Positions 11,601 to 21,254 of a stretch of 64,000 nt of DNA are shown here, piece after piece. The stretch covers positions 80,703,817 to 80,767,816 of the forward strand of contig OY757026.1 in NCBI GenBank assembly GCA_963580285.1, read 5' to 3'. The position numbers and the translations under genes were made by a program. The notes below the pieces were generated by a model. That model was not told where the DNA came from and did no database searches. It saw nothing but the letters and a program-made list of their open reading frames with translations. Numbering within the stretch: position 1 is the first letter of the stretch; every line of letters starts with the position of its first letter. The stretch comes from Lucinisca nassula (lineage: Eukaryota; Mollusca; Bivalvia; Lucinida; Lucinidae).

Positions 11601-11956
11601 GGCCGGTTTTCGAACTCATCCGAGTTTTTATCCCCAGCCACCTAACATATAAGTTTCAGAAAGATCCGATCAAAATTGAAAGCGGTGATCACAATCATTT
11701 TCCCATTGTAAGTCTATGGGACCTTGTGATTGCCATAGCAACCAAAGGTTTAGAACGATTTCGAAAAAAAGACCTTATGTCATCAATGCCCAACCAGAGG
11801 AATGCAACAGATGAGAAATGATTGAGATCAGCCTGCAGGGTGCAGAGATATAGTTGGTCAAAAGTGTGGACGGACGGACGACGGGCGGACGACGGAGGGA
11901 CTACCATCCTATAAGCTCGCCTGGAGCCTTCGGCCCAGGTGAGCTAAAAAAAAAAG
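8651..11956 (+). repeat. TRE-2: tandem-repeat element, about nineteen units of 160 bp
   Basis: The 5' end ACAAGAGTACCAAGATTG..GTATCGCTCAACTGAG matches the start of TRE-1. The array at 8790-11690 has units marked by GTAACTCTATGATAAATGGG, AAGTTTCAGAATGATCCGAT and GCATTTTCAGCAATCAAAGG. Units are diverged and uneven at the left (8790-9980) and regular, 159-162 bp, at the right. The right flank (11690-11950) is unique sequence, then GGACGGACGACGGGCGGACG, a hairpin CTCGCCTGG..CCCAGGTGAG, and an A run. Many open frames of 60-107 codons are translations of the unit, not genes. Confidence 0.9.
10571..11440 (+). repeat. Four-unit higher-order repeat within TRE-2
   Basis: Sequence from 10571 is repeated at 11212, an offset of 641 bp or four units, including unit-specific variants such as GACACGTTCAAAAATCGG and GGTAAAAAAATCTGC. 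Neighbouring units within the block differ more from one another than from their counterpart 641 bp away. Confidence 0.8.
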
Positions 11957-12231
11957 TTTTAAAATGAGTAAAGTTCATGTTGAAGAAGGAGCTCTTAGAT
12001 TTGTTTTTCAACGAATCAAGAGTTATCTCCCCATTTTTTGTATGATGCTACCCATTTTGGAGCTGACGACCAATTTATAAATAAAGTAGGAACATTTATC
12101 TATAGTTTCAGACCAGTTTCATCCTTTATGACGGTGAGGTATGTTTTTGTCCACTGAACTTGGTTCGGCAACGCACCTATTAGGGCAAACTAACATTTTA
12201 AACAAAACAAGTGAATTTGTGCATCAGAATG

Positions 12232-12420
12232 GGGATTACTATTGAAAATTGTCATTTGGGGAGGTAAATCGTCGGTTTTACGGTGGCAAATTCCGTTTTA
12301 CGGCTCCACTGACGCGTCGCCGTAAAACGAAATTTCCGACCGTAAAACCGCCGATTTACCCCCCCCCCCCCCCCCCGCCCCTCCCAAACGACAAAATTTC
12401 AATAGTTATTCCCTAAATTA
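12232..12420. mobile_element. HP8 copy 1, near-perfect hairpin
   Basis: The arms run from about GGGATTACTATTGAAAATTG to its complement near 12415. The inner arm holds GTAAATCGTCGGTTTTACGG and its partner holds CGTAAAACCGCCGATTTACC. The loop is about TGACGCGTC. One arm contains a C run of about 17 at 12357-12376 where the other has only GGGGAGG. Related copies lie at 14512, 34136 and 61835. Confidence 0.85.
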
Positions 12421-12607
12421 TACCCAGTATGCCTCCTTGTAAACATGAAGCTACATGTAACCCTCAATTACTCAAACCCAATTTTTCAGTTCCAAGGGTG
12501 TTAAGAGACTGAAATTCGAATGTATGCACCACACCAAGCGAAAAAGAGTCTTCAACCATTTGCGTACAATGGAATTGAAACCAGCCGGCACAACAACTTA
12601 GCATTAA

Positions 12608-14075
12608 GAAAACATGTCCATGTGAAATAATGGCGTCTAGCATGGTGTCAGAAATGACAAATATTAGTTAACAAGAGCTCCGCAAGCGGGGCATTATACG
12701 CCCGTGGCAAATTCATATTTGGTGGACTGAAACCTGAAAACAGTATTCACTGCTTCATCATGGTGTAACTATTTTTCAAGTTTCAGCCTTAATAAATGGA
12801 AAATGATTACATGACACAATCTGCCACACCTTAATTCAGTAGTGATTTAAATATAAAAATTGGTGACAGCAAAAGCAAGCAGAACATGCTCAGTGCCAAG
12901 CCAGATTGATCAGATGTTATCCGTAAACAAATTTTTTAACAAAATTGTCAAAGGGTCATAATGTTATTAATATTTGGTGTATGGTTAACCTCAAAACTTT
13001 AAGCACATCTCCACCTCAGTCTTACTACCTACAAAGTTTCAGGTTAATCAGATGAAAACTCTAGGAGGAGTTATGCGGAAATGATAATGTTTACCTAAAT
13101 TTTCAAAGGGGCATAGGTCTATAAATATTAGGTGTACGGTTAAACTTGAAACTTTACGCATATCTCCACATCATAGTCTTGCTATCTACAAAGCTTCAGG
13201 CTGAACTGATGAAAACTGTAGGAGGAGTTATCCTGAAATGAAAATCTAAACCGAAATTTTCAAAGGTGCATAACTCTATAAATATGCGGTTTTTATTAAC
13301 CTCGAAACTTTACGCACATCTCCACCTTGTGGTCGTACTATTTACAAAGTTTCAGGTTTATCAGATGAAAACTGTAGGAGGAGTTGTACGGAAATGAAAA
13401 TGTTTACCCAAATTTTCAAAGGAGCATAAATCTTTAAATATTTGGTGTACGTTCAACCTTAAAATTTTACGCATATCTCACCATTATAGTCTTGCTAGTT
13501 TCAAAATTTAAGGTTGGACAGGTGAAAACCGCAGGAGGAGTTAACCGGAAATGAAAATGTTTACCGTAATTTTCAAAGGGGCGTAACTCTATTAATATCT
13601 ATTAATACCTTGAAACTTTACGCATATGTCCACCTCATAGTCTTACTATCTACAAAGTTTCAGGTTAATCGGATGAAAACTGTAGGAGGAGTTATCCGGA
13701 AACGAAAATGTTTACCGCAATTTTCAAAGGGACATAACTCTATCATTATTTGGTGTTTGGTTAACCTTGAAACTTTACGCACATGTCCACCTCATAGTCT
13801 TACTATCTACAAAGTTTCAGGTTAATCGGATGAAAACTGTAGGAGGAGTTAAAAAGTTTACGGACGGACGGACGGACGCCGACCCCATAACATAATACGA
13901 CCTTTTTTCAAAACGGACGTATAAAAATGACATCTTTTTTATTTCTGCTTTCAACTTAGATTGTGGGTGCTCGTTAGAACCGCCTCATTGGCTGTTCTAA
14001 CTAGTACCCATAATCTATGTTTAGAGCAAAAGTAAGAAAGATAATGTATATGTTTTTTTTTTTTGGGGGGGGGGG
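12608..14075 (-). mobile_element. HP1 copy split by TRE-3
   Basis: The left part, 12608-12669 (AAAACATGTCCATGTGAAAT..AATATTAG), and the right part, 13928-14075 (GACATCTTTTTTATTTCTGC..GTTAGAACCGCC), are contiguous in the intact copy at 47140-47410. The hairpin core at about 13960-14020 is decayed. A T run followed by a G run at 14048-14076 interrupts the far end. Confidence 0.82.
12669..13927 (+). repeat. TRE-3: tandem-repeat element inserted in HP1
   Basis: It starts ACAAGAGCTCCGCAAGCG followed by GCATTATACGCCCG. About six units of 151-157 bp follow, marked by CAAAGTTTCAGGTTAATC and GTAGGAGGAGTTATCCGG. The 3' end has GGACGGACGGACGGACGCC, then the hairpin ATACGACC..GGACGTAT and TAAAAA. Comparison with the uninterrupted HP1 copy at about 47205 fixes both ends to within a few bases. 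Confidence 0.88.
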
Positions 14076-14079
14076 GGGT

Positions 14080-14511
14080 GGGGAGGGGTGTTGCGATGTT
14101 ATCGCGAGGGTCGGAAGACTAATCAGTGGCAGTTTAAGTAAGAACAACACACTTTTCATTATAATTAGAAGTTTATTGTAAAAAGTCAGTAATGAGCCAT
14201 TGCAAGAGAAAATTAACCATTTCAAGAAGAAAAAAAAAAAAAGTTTTGTGTTTCATCTACGACCGAAGACACATTGGCCTCACAGACGTTAAATATGCAT
14301 TCTAATGCATATTCAAATGTAACGCGACTCTGATTGGATAACGTCAAATATTTGCCACAGTATATCATGCGATATACTGTCGGAAACCCGACGTCATCAC
14401 GTTACGTCGCTTTTCATTGGCTGGCATTCGGATTAAGCAGCGCACGGTGCTTACCGCTTTGGGCTGGTAGTACACGTATGTAGCAAAACGACTGAATATG
14501 GGCTTTAGAAC
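14080..14511. other. Unassigned stretch with a short palindrome
   Basis: CAGTATATCATGCGATATACTG at 14355-14376 forms a small palindrome. Otherwise no gene or repeat was identified. Confidence 0.4.
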
Positions 14512-14645
14512 GGGAATGATTGTATTCAAAATTGTTAAATCGTCGTTTTTACGGTCGCAAATTGCTTTTTACGGCTCCGCTAATGCGTCGCCGTAAAACG
14601 AGATTTCCGACCTTAAAACCGCCGATTCACCTTCCAAAATACCAT
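14512..14645. mobile_element. HP8 copy 2
   Basis: A shorter, diverged version of 12232-12420: GTTTTTACGGTCGCAAATTG and CCGTAAAACGAGATTTCC flank the loop CTCCGCTAATGCGTCG. Confidence 0.75.
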
Positions 14646-14711
14646 TTGAAAACAAAGCTGGGCCAATTTTACAATCTTTCCAGTAAAGCATCGTTAGTGT
14701 AATGGTCTTAG

Positions 14712-14919
14712 GCCAGTTGTTCAAAAGTAACGATGTCGTTAGTTAACGTATCGTTAAAACTTTGATCATTTAATATGGCCAATGTGTTAATATTTTTGCT
14801 GAAAAAATGTGAGCTTTTTCAGCAAAAATATCAAAAATTTAAATATTAAACTTGATAGAGCAGTTAACAATATGACCCCTAACGAGCTCGTTAAGGTAAC
14901 GATGCTTTGAACAACTTGC
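14712..14919. mobile_element. HP9 copy 1
   Basis: Terminal inverted repeats are CCAGTTGTTCAAAAGTAACG and GTAACGATGCTTTGAACAAC. Subterminal AACGAGCTCGTTA and an inner hairpin TTTTTGCTGAAAAAATGTGA pairing with TTTTTCAGCAAAAA are present. About 208 bp, no coding. Confidence 0.75.
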
Positions 14920-14924
14920 CCCTG

Positions 14925-15060
14925 ATTGTTAGCTGTTCTAGTGAGTGCAATATCTTATTCCCAAGTATTTTTGATGAAAAAAAAATGTGAATTGGCTTTG
15001 CTTTTGCAAAAGCTACTCACATTTTGTCAGCAAAAATATTTTCAAAGTTGACACATTAAA
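14925..15060. mobile_element. HP9 half copy, cut by HP11
   Basis: It contains the HP9 inner hairpin (GCAAAAGCTACTCACATTTT, GTCAGCAAAAATATT) and ends at CACATTAAAT where HP11 copy 1 starts. The other terminal repeat is not found. Confidence 0.6.
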
Positions 15061-15256
15061 TGGGCCCCGTCAAGCGATTTTGGTACTTATCGCCTATGCG
15101 AGTAGCGAAGGTTCAGGCGAGCCTGCGCATCCGCTCAATCAAGAGGAACCTTCAGACAGAAAGCCATATCCCTGGCCCCTCTGAATGGCTAGGCATGCGC
15201 AGTTAAAATTTGTCATGACGGAATGCTCGAAGACACAAATTCGCTTGGCGGGGCTC
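15061..15256 (+). mobile_element. HP11 copy 1, one hairpin arm lost
   Basis: The ends are TGGGCCCCGTCAAGCGATTT and AATTCGCTTGGCGGGGCTCA, an imperfect 18-20 bp inverted repeat. It is flanked by AAAT on both sides. Compared with 59153-59396, the second arm of the inner hairpin (GAACCTTCGCTGCTCGC region) is deleted, with the break at GCATCCGC/TCAATCAAGAGG. Confidence 0.8.
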
Positions 15257-15312
15257 AAATGATCAAAGGTTTGACAATACGTTGACTAATAACAGCAGTC
15301 GGAACCTTAATG

Positions 15313-15985
15313 TTAAAGGCATTTATTCTGTAACAGTAGAACACACCGTGTGTCCATAATTGTTTTATTGCCCCCCTTGTGATATACTGTCTCTAGCAGA
15401 TCAAAGGCGGCCTTTAATAGGGTGATTAGTGGCTCCTATTGAATCCCGTGACTGAGGCACTAAGGAGGAAAATTAATAAGGTACACTGCAGTTAAAAGTT
15501 AGTCAATTATTGATTTTCCCCAAGAAGGCCCCTTACCTGTTGCAGACAGAGGACTTCTCTTAAGTCAGCACTGAGGGCTACATAATATTATGTAATGAAA
15601 TGATAGTCCTCAATAATCAAGAATAAATGCCTTTAAAGGCATTTATTCTTGATTATTGAGGACCATCATGCCTTTAAAGGCATTTAATCTTGATTATTAA
15701 GGACCATCATTTCATTACATAATATTATGTAGCCCTCAGTGCTGACTGAAGAGATCCCCTCTGTCTTCAACAGGTAAGGGGCCACCTTGGGGGAAAATCA
15801 ATAGTTTACTAAAGGTTGACTAGAGTGTGCATTATTGATTTTCCCAGTAAGTGCCTCTTGCAGGGGAATTCAACAAGAGCTTCTAATCGCCGCCTTTGAT
15901 CTGCTACAGACAGAATATCACAGGGGGCAATAAAACAATTATAGACACACGGTGTGTCCTACTGTTACAGAATAAATGCCTTTAA
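15313..15985. mobile_element. TTAA-bounded composite palindrome, piggyBac-like MITE pair
   Basis: Unit A (15313-15636) and unit C (15674-15985) are inverted copies of each other. Each starts and ends at TTAA with an AGGCATTTATTCTG or AGGCATTTAATCTTG end. Between them is a 41-45 bp mini-unit (15633-15677) also bounded by TTAA. The whole folds into a stem of about 320 bp with mismatches. TTAA targets point to piggyBac-type transposition; no transposase is present. Confidence 0.85.
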
Positions 15986-16302
15986 GGCTACTTTCCAAGG
16001 ATTCTACGTCATAGCAGTGATATCAGAACCATTTATTATGCAATAAAAGGTATTAAAATATTTTTCCAGATTTCAAGTGGTCCGAGCGCTATTTTGATAT
16101 ACATTTTTTGCTTAAGTATTGGCAGGAAAATGCTTTATTCACTAAAAAGGAAGTGTACACAGAAAGCGCACTGTCTGGTCAAACACCGGTGAAACGAAAG
16201 TATAGGTAAATTCTTGCCAAGATATCTCCTCTTAAACAAAGGTTAACGATCGAAATAAAACTGAACTTTCTCTTCCAAAGTGGCTGAAAATAAATTACTT
16301 AT
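15986..16302. other. Unassigned stretch
   Basis: No repeat or gene was recognised between the TTAA palindrome and the SINE-bearing hairpin region. Confidence 0.4.
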
Positions 16303-16338
16303 GGAACTGACAAAATCAAGTTTTATATTAATACAATC

Positions 16339-16639
16339 TTTGTTTTTGTTTGATTTGAGGTTTAACGTCCCATCAACACTGTAAAGGTCATTTTGGAGAC
16401 GTTGCTTCCACTTTTGTGGGACTTTTACCCGACGTTGAGATGAAATGACGTCTCAAGCCCTGTCGCCCAATGAAACCAATATAGTTTATATGCATGGACG
16501 GTCCGACTCGTACCGCTTTGCCTGGGCAGGCTTCAATCCTCTAAGCGGTTTACCAGTACTCGTGTGTGGGTCGGATTTAGCTCTACGTGGAAGCATCGTG
16601 CAGCCCATATATTTCTTCAAGCCCCGTTGGATGGGGCCG
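16339..16639 (-). mobile_element. SINE-A, full length with 14 bp target-site duplication
   Basis: Flanking direct repeats are ATATTAATACAATC (16325-16338) and ATATTAATACAGTC (16640-16653). The minus strand runs from CGGCCCCATCCAACGGGGCT to a TTAAACCTCAAATCAAAC tail. The host around the insertion forms an inverted repeat: GGAACTGACAAAATC at 16302 and GATTTTGTCAGTTCC at 16700. Confidence 0.9.
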
Positions 16640-16689
16640 ATATTAATACAGTCGATTTTGAATAGCTCGGGGGCAATAAAACAGGATTT

Positions 16690-16995
16690 AAAACTAGATT
16701 TTGTCAGTTCCACCTCTAGGACCACGAAAATCAGTTCGAGAAAGGGATAGTTCGAGCTACCGCGGGCTACTTCCAGGAAGCACAATGGGGATAATTTTTG
16801 GCCTTTTTGTGGTGCTCTATAACATAAATGTATGCTATGTGTACTCATGAAAATCGCCTCATTGCGATTCTACTTAATACACATACTGGCATACATTTGC
16901 AAGATAAAAGACAAAAGTATCTTAGATTATCCCCTTCTATTTCGTATGTAGAGGATATTTCCTTAGGGGTTCAAGTATGGGTTCGACTCAGCCAT
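16690..16995. mobile_element. HP2 copy 1, degraded
   Basis: Recognisable blocks are ATCAGTTCGAGAAAGGG, GTACTCATGAAAATCGCC and GGGTTCGACTCAGCCATGGT. The core hairpin is decayed and the terminal CAGTCGAAC end is missing. Confidence 0.7.
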
Positions 16996-17027
16996 GGTAA
17001 ACAAATCAAACGGACAAACAAAATTAT

Positions 17028-17046
17028 CATTAATAATAATAATAAC
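17028..17046. repeat. Short (AAT)n-like microsatellite
   Basis: TTAATAATAATAATAAC. No further structure. Confidence 0.7.
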
Positions 17047-17099
17047 AGTCATTGTTTGAAGATCGTTTTATTGAAATATGCCTTAAATATGTAAGGTAA

Positions 17100-17799
17100 A
17101 CAATTCATAAATGTTCCGTTGTGAACATATCGGAGAGGAACATATTGCCCAGGCATACTAACAGAACAGGCTTCGTAGGTTTTCGCTGGAATTTCTGGCT
17201 CTTTTCATAATGAAATACATGAGAAATACGACTGATGTTTCATTAGTTAACAAAAATCAGATGAAGAAAATTTATGTATGTAGTTACGAGGGATGTTCGA
17301 AAAGAATTGCTAATTTCTATCTGGAGACTTCAAATTTCAAGTTAGCACAAAAGTGCACATTTCATGCCCTCGAAGTACTCCCTGTGGCTAGAAATGCAAA
17401 GTTTCAGCCAATGTATCCACTTCTTGAAGGCGTCACGGTACGCTGATTTGGGCACGTAGAAGAGTGCATTTATTTTAGATGTTCCATATTTCAGAATGTA
17501 CTGGAGGCCATAATACAGAAGAAAAAAAAAACATAATTTATATGGGGAAAGGCAAGTACGGGCAATAAATATTTTGCTGGGTCGATGTTTAACAGATAAA
17601 ATACAGCAGAGTCGAGTGTCTGAAACAGAGTCGGTCGGGTTAGATAAAACACAACTATTTTCGGCCTTAAAACATTGATTGACACAAACAAGTAGAGTGG
17701 TATTTTCATTGAAAGGATTGTTAAATTAGTCGGGCCTAGCAAACTGCGGCTTTGGACATGTTTTTTCAATTCAGCCCGTGTACACACATCACGTTGACA
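17100..17799. other. Unassigned stretch
   Basis: Reading frames across 17210-17446 and the minus frame 17491-18027 have no recognisable domain; the latter crosses an HP1 hairpin. No gene is called. Confidence 0.45.
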
Positions 17800-18030
17800 T
17801 ATCCTTGAAATGAGTACCCACGTAAACCCCACTTTCGGGTGCAAAAATCGTGATACTTTTCTTATTTCTGCTGCAAATGTGGATTGTGGGTACTCGTTAG
17901 AACCGTCTCCCTGAGGCGGTTCTAACGAGTACCCACAATTTATGTTTTTAGCAAAAAAGAAGAAAATAATGCATACCTCTGGAAACCCACTTTTATCTGC
18001 ATAAAGTGGAGCTGACATGGCGATCATTAC
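17800..18030. mobile_element. HP1 copy
   Basis: The core hairpin is at about 17885-17945 (GGGTACTCGTTAGAACCG, GGCGGTTCTAACGAGTACCC), with outer TTTCTTATTTCTGC and the AAACCCACTTTTATC subterminal block. Confidence 0.85.
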
Positions 18031-18404
18031 ACTGCATTGTTAATGCGAGGCCGTGTGGCGGCCGTAAAACGTCTCCCCGTACATCATCATAGTGCAGATT
18101 ATATTTTCTGGTCCTTTGGGATCATTGAATTCATTTTGGTTTATTTTGAAAATAGAGTTCTGCTTAAGCCGCGCTAGAGGGCGTGGTCGGTGTTGCACAT
18201 TTCAGTACTGGTCATGAACAGACTCAATAAAACCGAGTATGCTATTTTCGTTTATTTGGTATATTCTTTGCTTCCAAAGGATCTAACTAATGAGAACTTA
18301 ATTAGTAAGAAAAACACGATCTTAGTCTATAAGATGGAGCTTTGGCTCAATAGCCATAGGTAAAGTGAAACTTTGTTTACTAGATCCCGGATGGCTCTGT
18401 TACA

Positions 18405-18715
18405 ATGGCTAATTCGAACGCTCTCTCGAATCACTAGATAATTTTCCACGTCGCTCCAGATATCTGTTCATTTAGGATAATTTTGGGATAGTTTTCTTAT
18501 TTTATCTGGAAAAAGGTATATTGTGTATCCTCATTAGAATCACTACACACAGCATACCAGCATTTTATAGCAGATACAAATATTTTTTTTCTCATAATGT
18601 CTCCCCCAAATTGTCACTATAAATAACCCTCAGTGGCTAGAACTACCCCATTCTCTAACAATTTTTCAGTGTCCTAAAACGGTTCGAGCAACATAAGTTC
18701 GATTGTATAGCTCAC
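18405..18715 (-). mobile_element. HP2 copy 2, degraded
   Basis: The core CTCATTAGAATCAC is at about 18527. The terminal region TCAGTGGCTAGAACTACCCC..AGTTCGATTGTATAG is at 18640-18712. The second arm of the core is largely lost. Confidence 0.65.
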
Positions 18716-18798
18716 ACCGAAGAGTCGGAGTCTGAACAGACTGTGTGGATGCTTTGTGTGGCCAAAAGAAGGCTTAACTCGCATTTTTTACGAGATTC

Positions 18799-19076
18799 AT
18801 TACGATAACTCACCCGTTCGACATAGTGCATTTTTCACATCTCCAAAATGGCTACTTTTCTGATGAAAGTCCTTGATATTTTTCTTATAAATGGTCATAA
18901 CATATGTTGGGTGTGCTCGTTAGAACCGCCTCATTGAGGCGGTTCTAACGAGTACCCACAACCTATGTTTTGGAGCAGAAATAAGAAAAATAATGTTTAC
19001 CCCCGTAAACCCCAGTTTTCTCTATATAAAGTGGGGTTTAGGGGGGTCTTCATTTCACGGACTCGTTCACGTGATG
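18799..19076. mobile_element. HP1 copy, subfamily b, complete
   Basis: Ends are CATTACGATAACTCACCC and GTTCACGTGATG. The core hairpin (about 18905-18962) has arms TGCTCGTTAGAACCGCCTCA and TGAGGCGGTTCTAACGAGTA with a loop of almost zero length. The AACCCCAGTTTTCTCTATAT block lies on the right. Confidence 0.9.
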
Positions 19077-19200
19077 ATTCTTTTATCTTTTGGTGCAGTG
19101 CCACTATCAATGAATATAAGTAATATTAATAAAACATGTACATTTATTCCTTTATCTTTTGATGAAAAACATGTATCACTCGCTTGAACATCGAATCTTT

Positions 19201-19250
19201 AATAATTATAACAACAATAACAATAATAATAATAATAATATAATAAATAA
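19201..19250. repeat. (AAT)n microsatellite
   Basis: Imperfect AAT repeats directly upstream of a SINE-A. A second AAT-rich stretch follows the SINE tail at about 19538-19560, consistent with a target duplication in simple sequence. Confidence 0.8.
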
Positions 19251-19535
19251 GCACCCCCGCCCCATCGGGACTTAGAGAAATAGTTTGGGCTGCATGGTAT
19301 TTCCACGCAGAGCTGAAACCGACCGCACATGAGTATTGGTAAACCGCTTTGATGGTCTGAGGACCTTTCCAGCATATAAACCTTAGGCTATTTGTTTATT
19401 TGGGCGGAAGGGCTTGAGATGGCATTTCATCTAAATGTTGGGTAAAAGTTCCACAAAATTAGAAGCAACTTCTCCAAAATGACCTAAATAGTGTTGACGG
19501 GGACGTAAAACCACAATAAACAAATAAACAAACAA
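19251..19535 (+). mobile_element. SINE-A
   Basis: Plus-strand copy from CCCCCGCCCCATCGGGAC to GTTGACGGGGACGTAAAACC with an ACAAATAAACAAAC tail. Full length, moderately diverged. Confidence 0.85.
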
Positions 19536-19667
19536 ACATAATAATAATGATAATAATAACAAATTATACAGTAAAACATCGATGGCTCAAACACCTATCA
19601 CTCGTTAGACACGGCTGTTTCGAACCCGTTCTTGTGTACCCGGGAAACATTCCCGTAAATGAAGATA

Positions 19668-20042
19668 TTAAGAGGAATGGGAACACCTGGCAGATTTTTT
19701 CCGCTATTTTTCAAAGGGAAACAACTTTCGGGACTTCCTGTAAGCTTTTCCATAAGCCCTGTTCAATTGAAAAATGTGTTTGTTTGATTTGAGGTTTAAC
19801 GTACCCGTCATCACTGAAAAGGTCATTTTGGAGGCGTTGCTTCCAATTTTGTGGGACTTTTAACCGACATTGAGATGAAATGACATCTCAAGCCCTGCCG
19901 TCTAAATGGGTCTACTCTTAAAGGAAAGAATTTGCTCCTCAGGAGCAAATTCTTTCCTTTAAGAGTTGACCGCTATTGACATGGGAGACAAAAGTCCTTT
20001 TGCAGGAGTTGCCTCCCCTGAAGGTGTCCCCATTCCCATTAA
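19668..20042. mobile_element. HP13 copy 1, TTAA-type MITE
   Basis: Flanked by TTAA at 19668-19671 and 20039-20042. Terminal repeats are GAGGAATGGGAACACCTGG and AAGGTGTCCCCATTCCCA. It contains a SINE-A fragment (19777-19900) and a hairpin (19908-19967: TCTACTCTTAAAGGAAAGAA with its complement). A second copy is at 30148-30356. Confidence 0.85.
19777..19900 (-). mobile_element. SINE-A, 5'-truncated, inside HP13
   Basis: Contains only the tail-proximal 120 bp (CTTGAGATGTCATTTCATC to TTAAACCTCAAATCAAAC on the minus strand). Confidence 0.85.
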
Positions 20043-20089
20043 TATATTTGGGATACTTTTCTTATTCTAATGAACAAACATACCAGACC

Positions 20090-20415
20090 TTTTAAAGATG
20101 AAATCATGAAAACCTCCAGAAATATCCAAATACAGGAAAACTTCGATAACACGAACATGGCTAGTTCGTTAACTATGTCCAGTTCGAACCAGTTCTGGAG
20201 TCCCTTGAGAATATATAACAAAGCTGTAGATCTCCATGTACAATAAAATTCATGTATTAAGACCACCTTTGGACCACTTTTGAACAGTCCCAAAGGTGGT
20301 CTCTGGCCAGAGGACATTGTATGCAGAAAACACAAAGAAATAATAACTGGAGCCTATTAAATAAATTCTTAAAAGCAGAAGTCTAAATTTTAGGTGGTCT
20401 TAATAGCGAAATTGT
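20090..20415. mobile_element. HP14 copy 1
   Basis: The hairpin GACCACCTTTGG..GACTGTTCAAAAGTGG type is at about 20262-20306. Outer ends are TACAGGAAAACTTCG and CGAAATTGTACTGTA, consistent with a TA target. Confidence 0.6.
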
Positions 20416-20574
20416 ACTGTATTTAGGATAATACATGGACTTTTGCTGATTTTATCTTGAAATGTATGCCATGTGTCCTCATTAGAATCGCCTCAATGAG
20501 TCGATTCTAATGAGTACACAGGACATACATTTATTTCAAAGATAATCCAAAGTACATCCCTTTTACAGAAGTCT

Positions 20575-20703
20575 CCGTGGTGTGGTGGTTATGCTACTCG
20601 CCTTGTAAATCAGGAGTCGCAGGATCCATCCCGGGCTTTTCCAGGCTTCCAGTCTTTAAACCGAGGTCCCGTCGCCGTGTGACCTTAGCTGTTGGTGGGA
20701 CGT
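20575..20703 (+). mobile_element. SINE-D with tRNA-like head, tail displaced by HP6
   Basis: A-box-like TGGTGTGGTGGTTATG and B-box-like GGATCCATCCC lie 45 bp apart in a tRNA-like fold. The body CCAGTCTTTAAACCGAGG leads to GTTGGTGGGACGT. The expected tail AACTCAAACACTCAC is found at 21157, directly after HP6. A relative lies at 49983. Confidence 0.8.
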
Positions 20704-21156
20704 AATATAAGAATCTTATATGGGTGTGAGGGGTGGATGGAAAAATCCGTCCCGAGGGACGTTGTCCGGCAGCACGAGGCTTGCCGAGTGAAACCTCGTG
20801 ATGCCGGACAGTGATCCTGAGGGACGGATTTTTCTATCCACCCCTCAAACCCATATTGGATTCTTTTTCTTGCATACCTTCCATTTCTTAGCGCGGATTT
20901 TTAATGCTGCAGTCACTTCGGTTACCAACGTCCGCCATATTGTGTTGACACTGCAGGAATGTTTAGTGACATCACGTAACGTGCTATGACGTCAACCTTA
21001 ACGACGGCGCATACAAGGTCGCAATCAACCAGTGCATTTATCAAACACGCGATTATATTCAATTTTGGGCCGGAACACCAGGGTCAGAACATAAATTTCT
21101 ATCCCAGGGTATAATCACGGATTTCCCGGTCTGGTGTGCAAGAAAACTCAAACACT
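20704..21156 (+). mobile_element. HP6 copy 2, inserted in a SINE tail
   Basis: It begins TATAAGAATCTTATATGGG with a roughly 150 bp hairpin (arms GGTGGATGGAAAAATCCGTC and complement), then a body, and ends GTCTGGTGTGCAAGAA. It splits the SINE-D tail, which fixes both ends. Confidence 0.85.
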
Positions 21157-21254
21157 CACTTACTCACATCCCTATTATTCCTCATGACCTGCTGCTATAA
21201 TCAACCTTCAGTGGCTCGAACTACCCCCGTCTCGAACAAATTTTCACGGTCTCA

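Noticed and set aside
8790..11690. Regular 160 bp array as a CRISPR or protein-repeat gene
   Set aside because: No short identical repeats with unique spacers. Frames are broken by stops in most units and shift between units, and the same layout occurs in other elements with flanking GACG tracts.
11880..11956. TRE ends as Helitron 3' ends
   Set aside because: There is a terminal hairpin, but no CTRR end follows it and the A-rich end differs. An A-T target was not shown. Kept open as a possible distant link only.
17491..18027. 178-codon minus-strand frame as a gene
   Set aside because: It includes the HP1 hairpin and the rest shows no domain or conserved motif.
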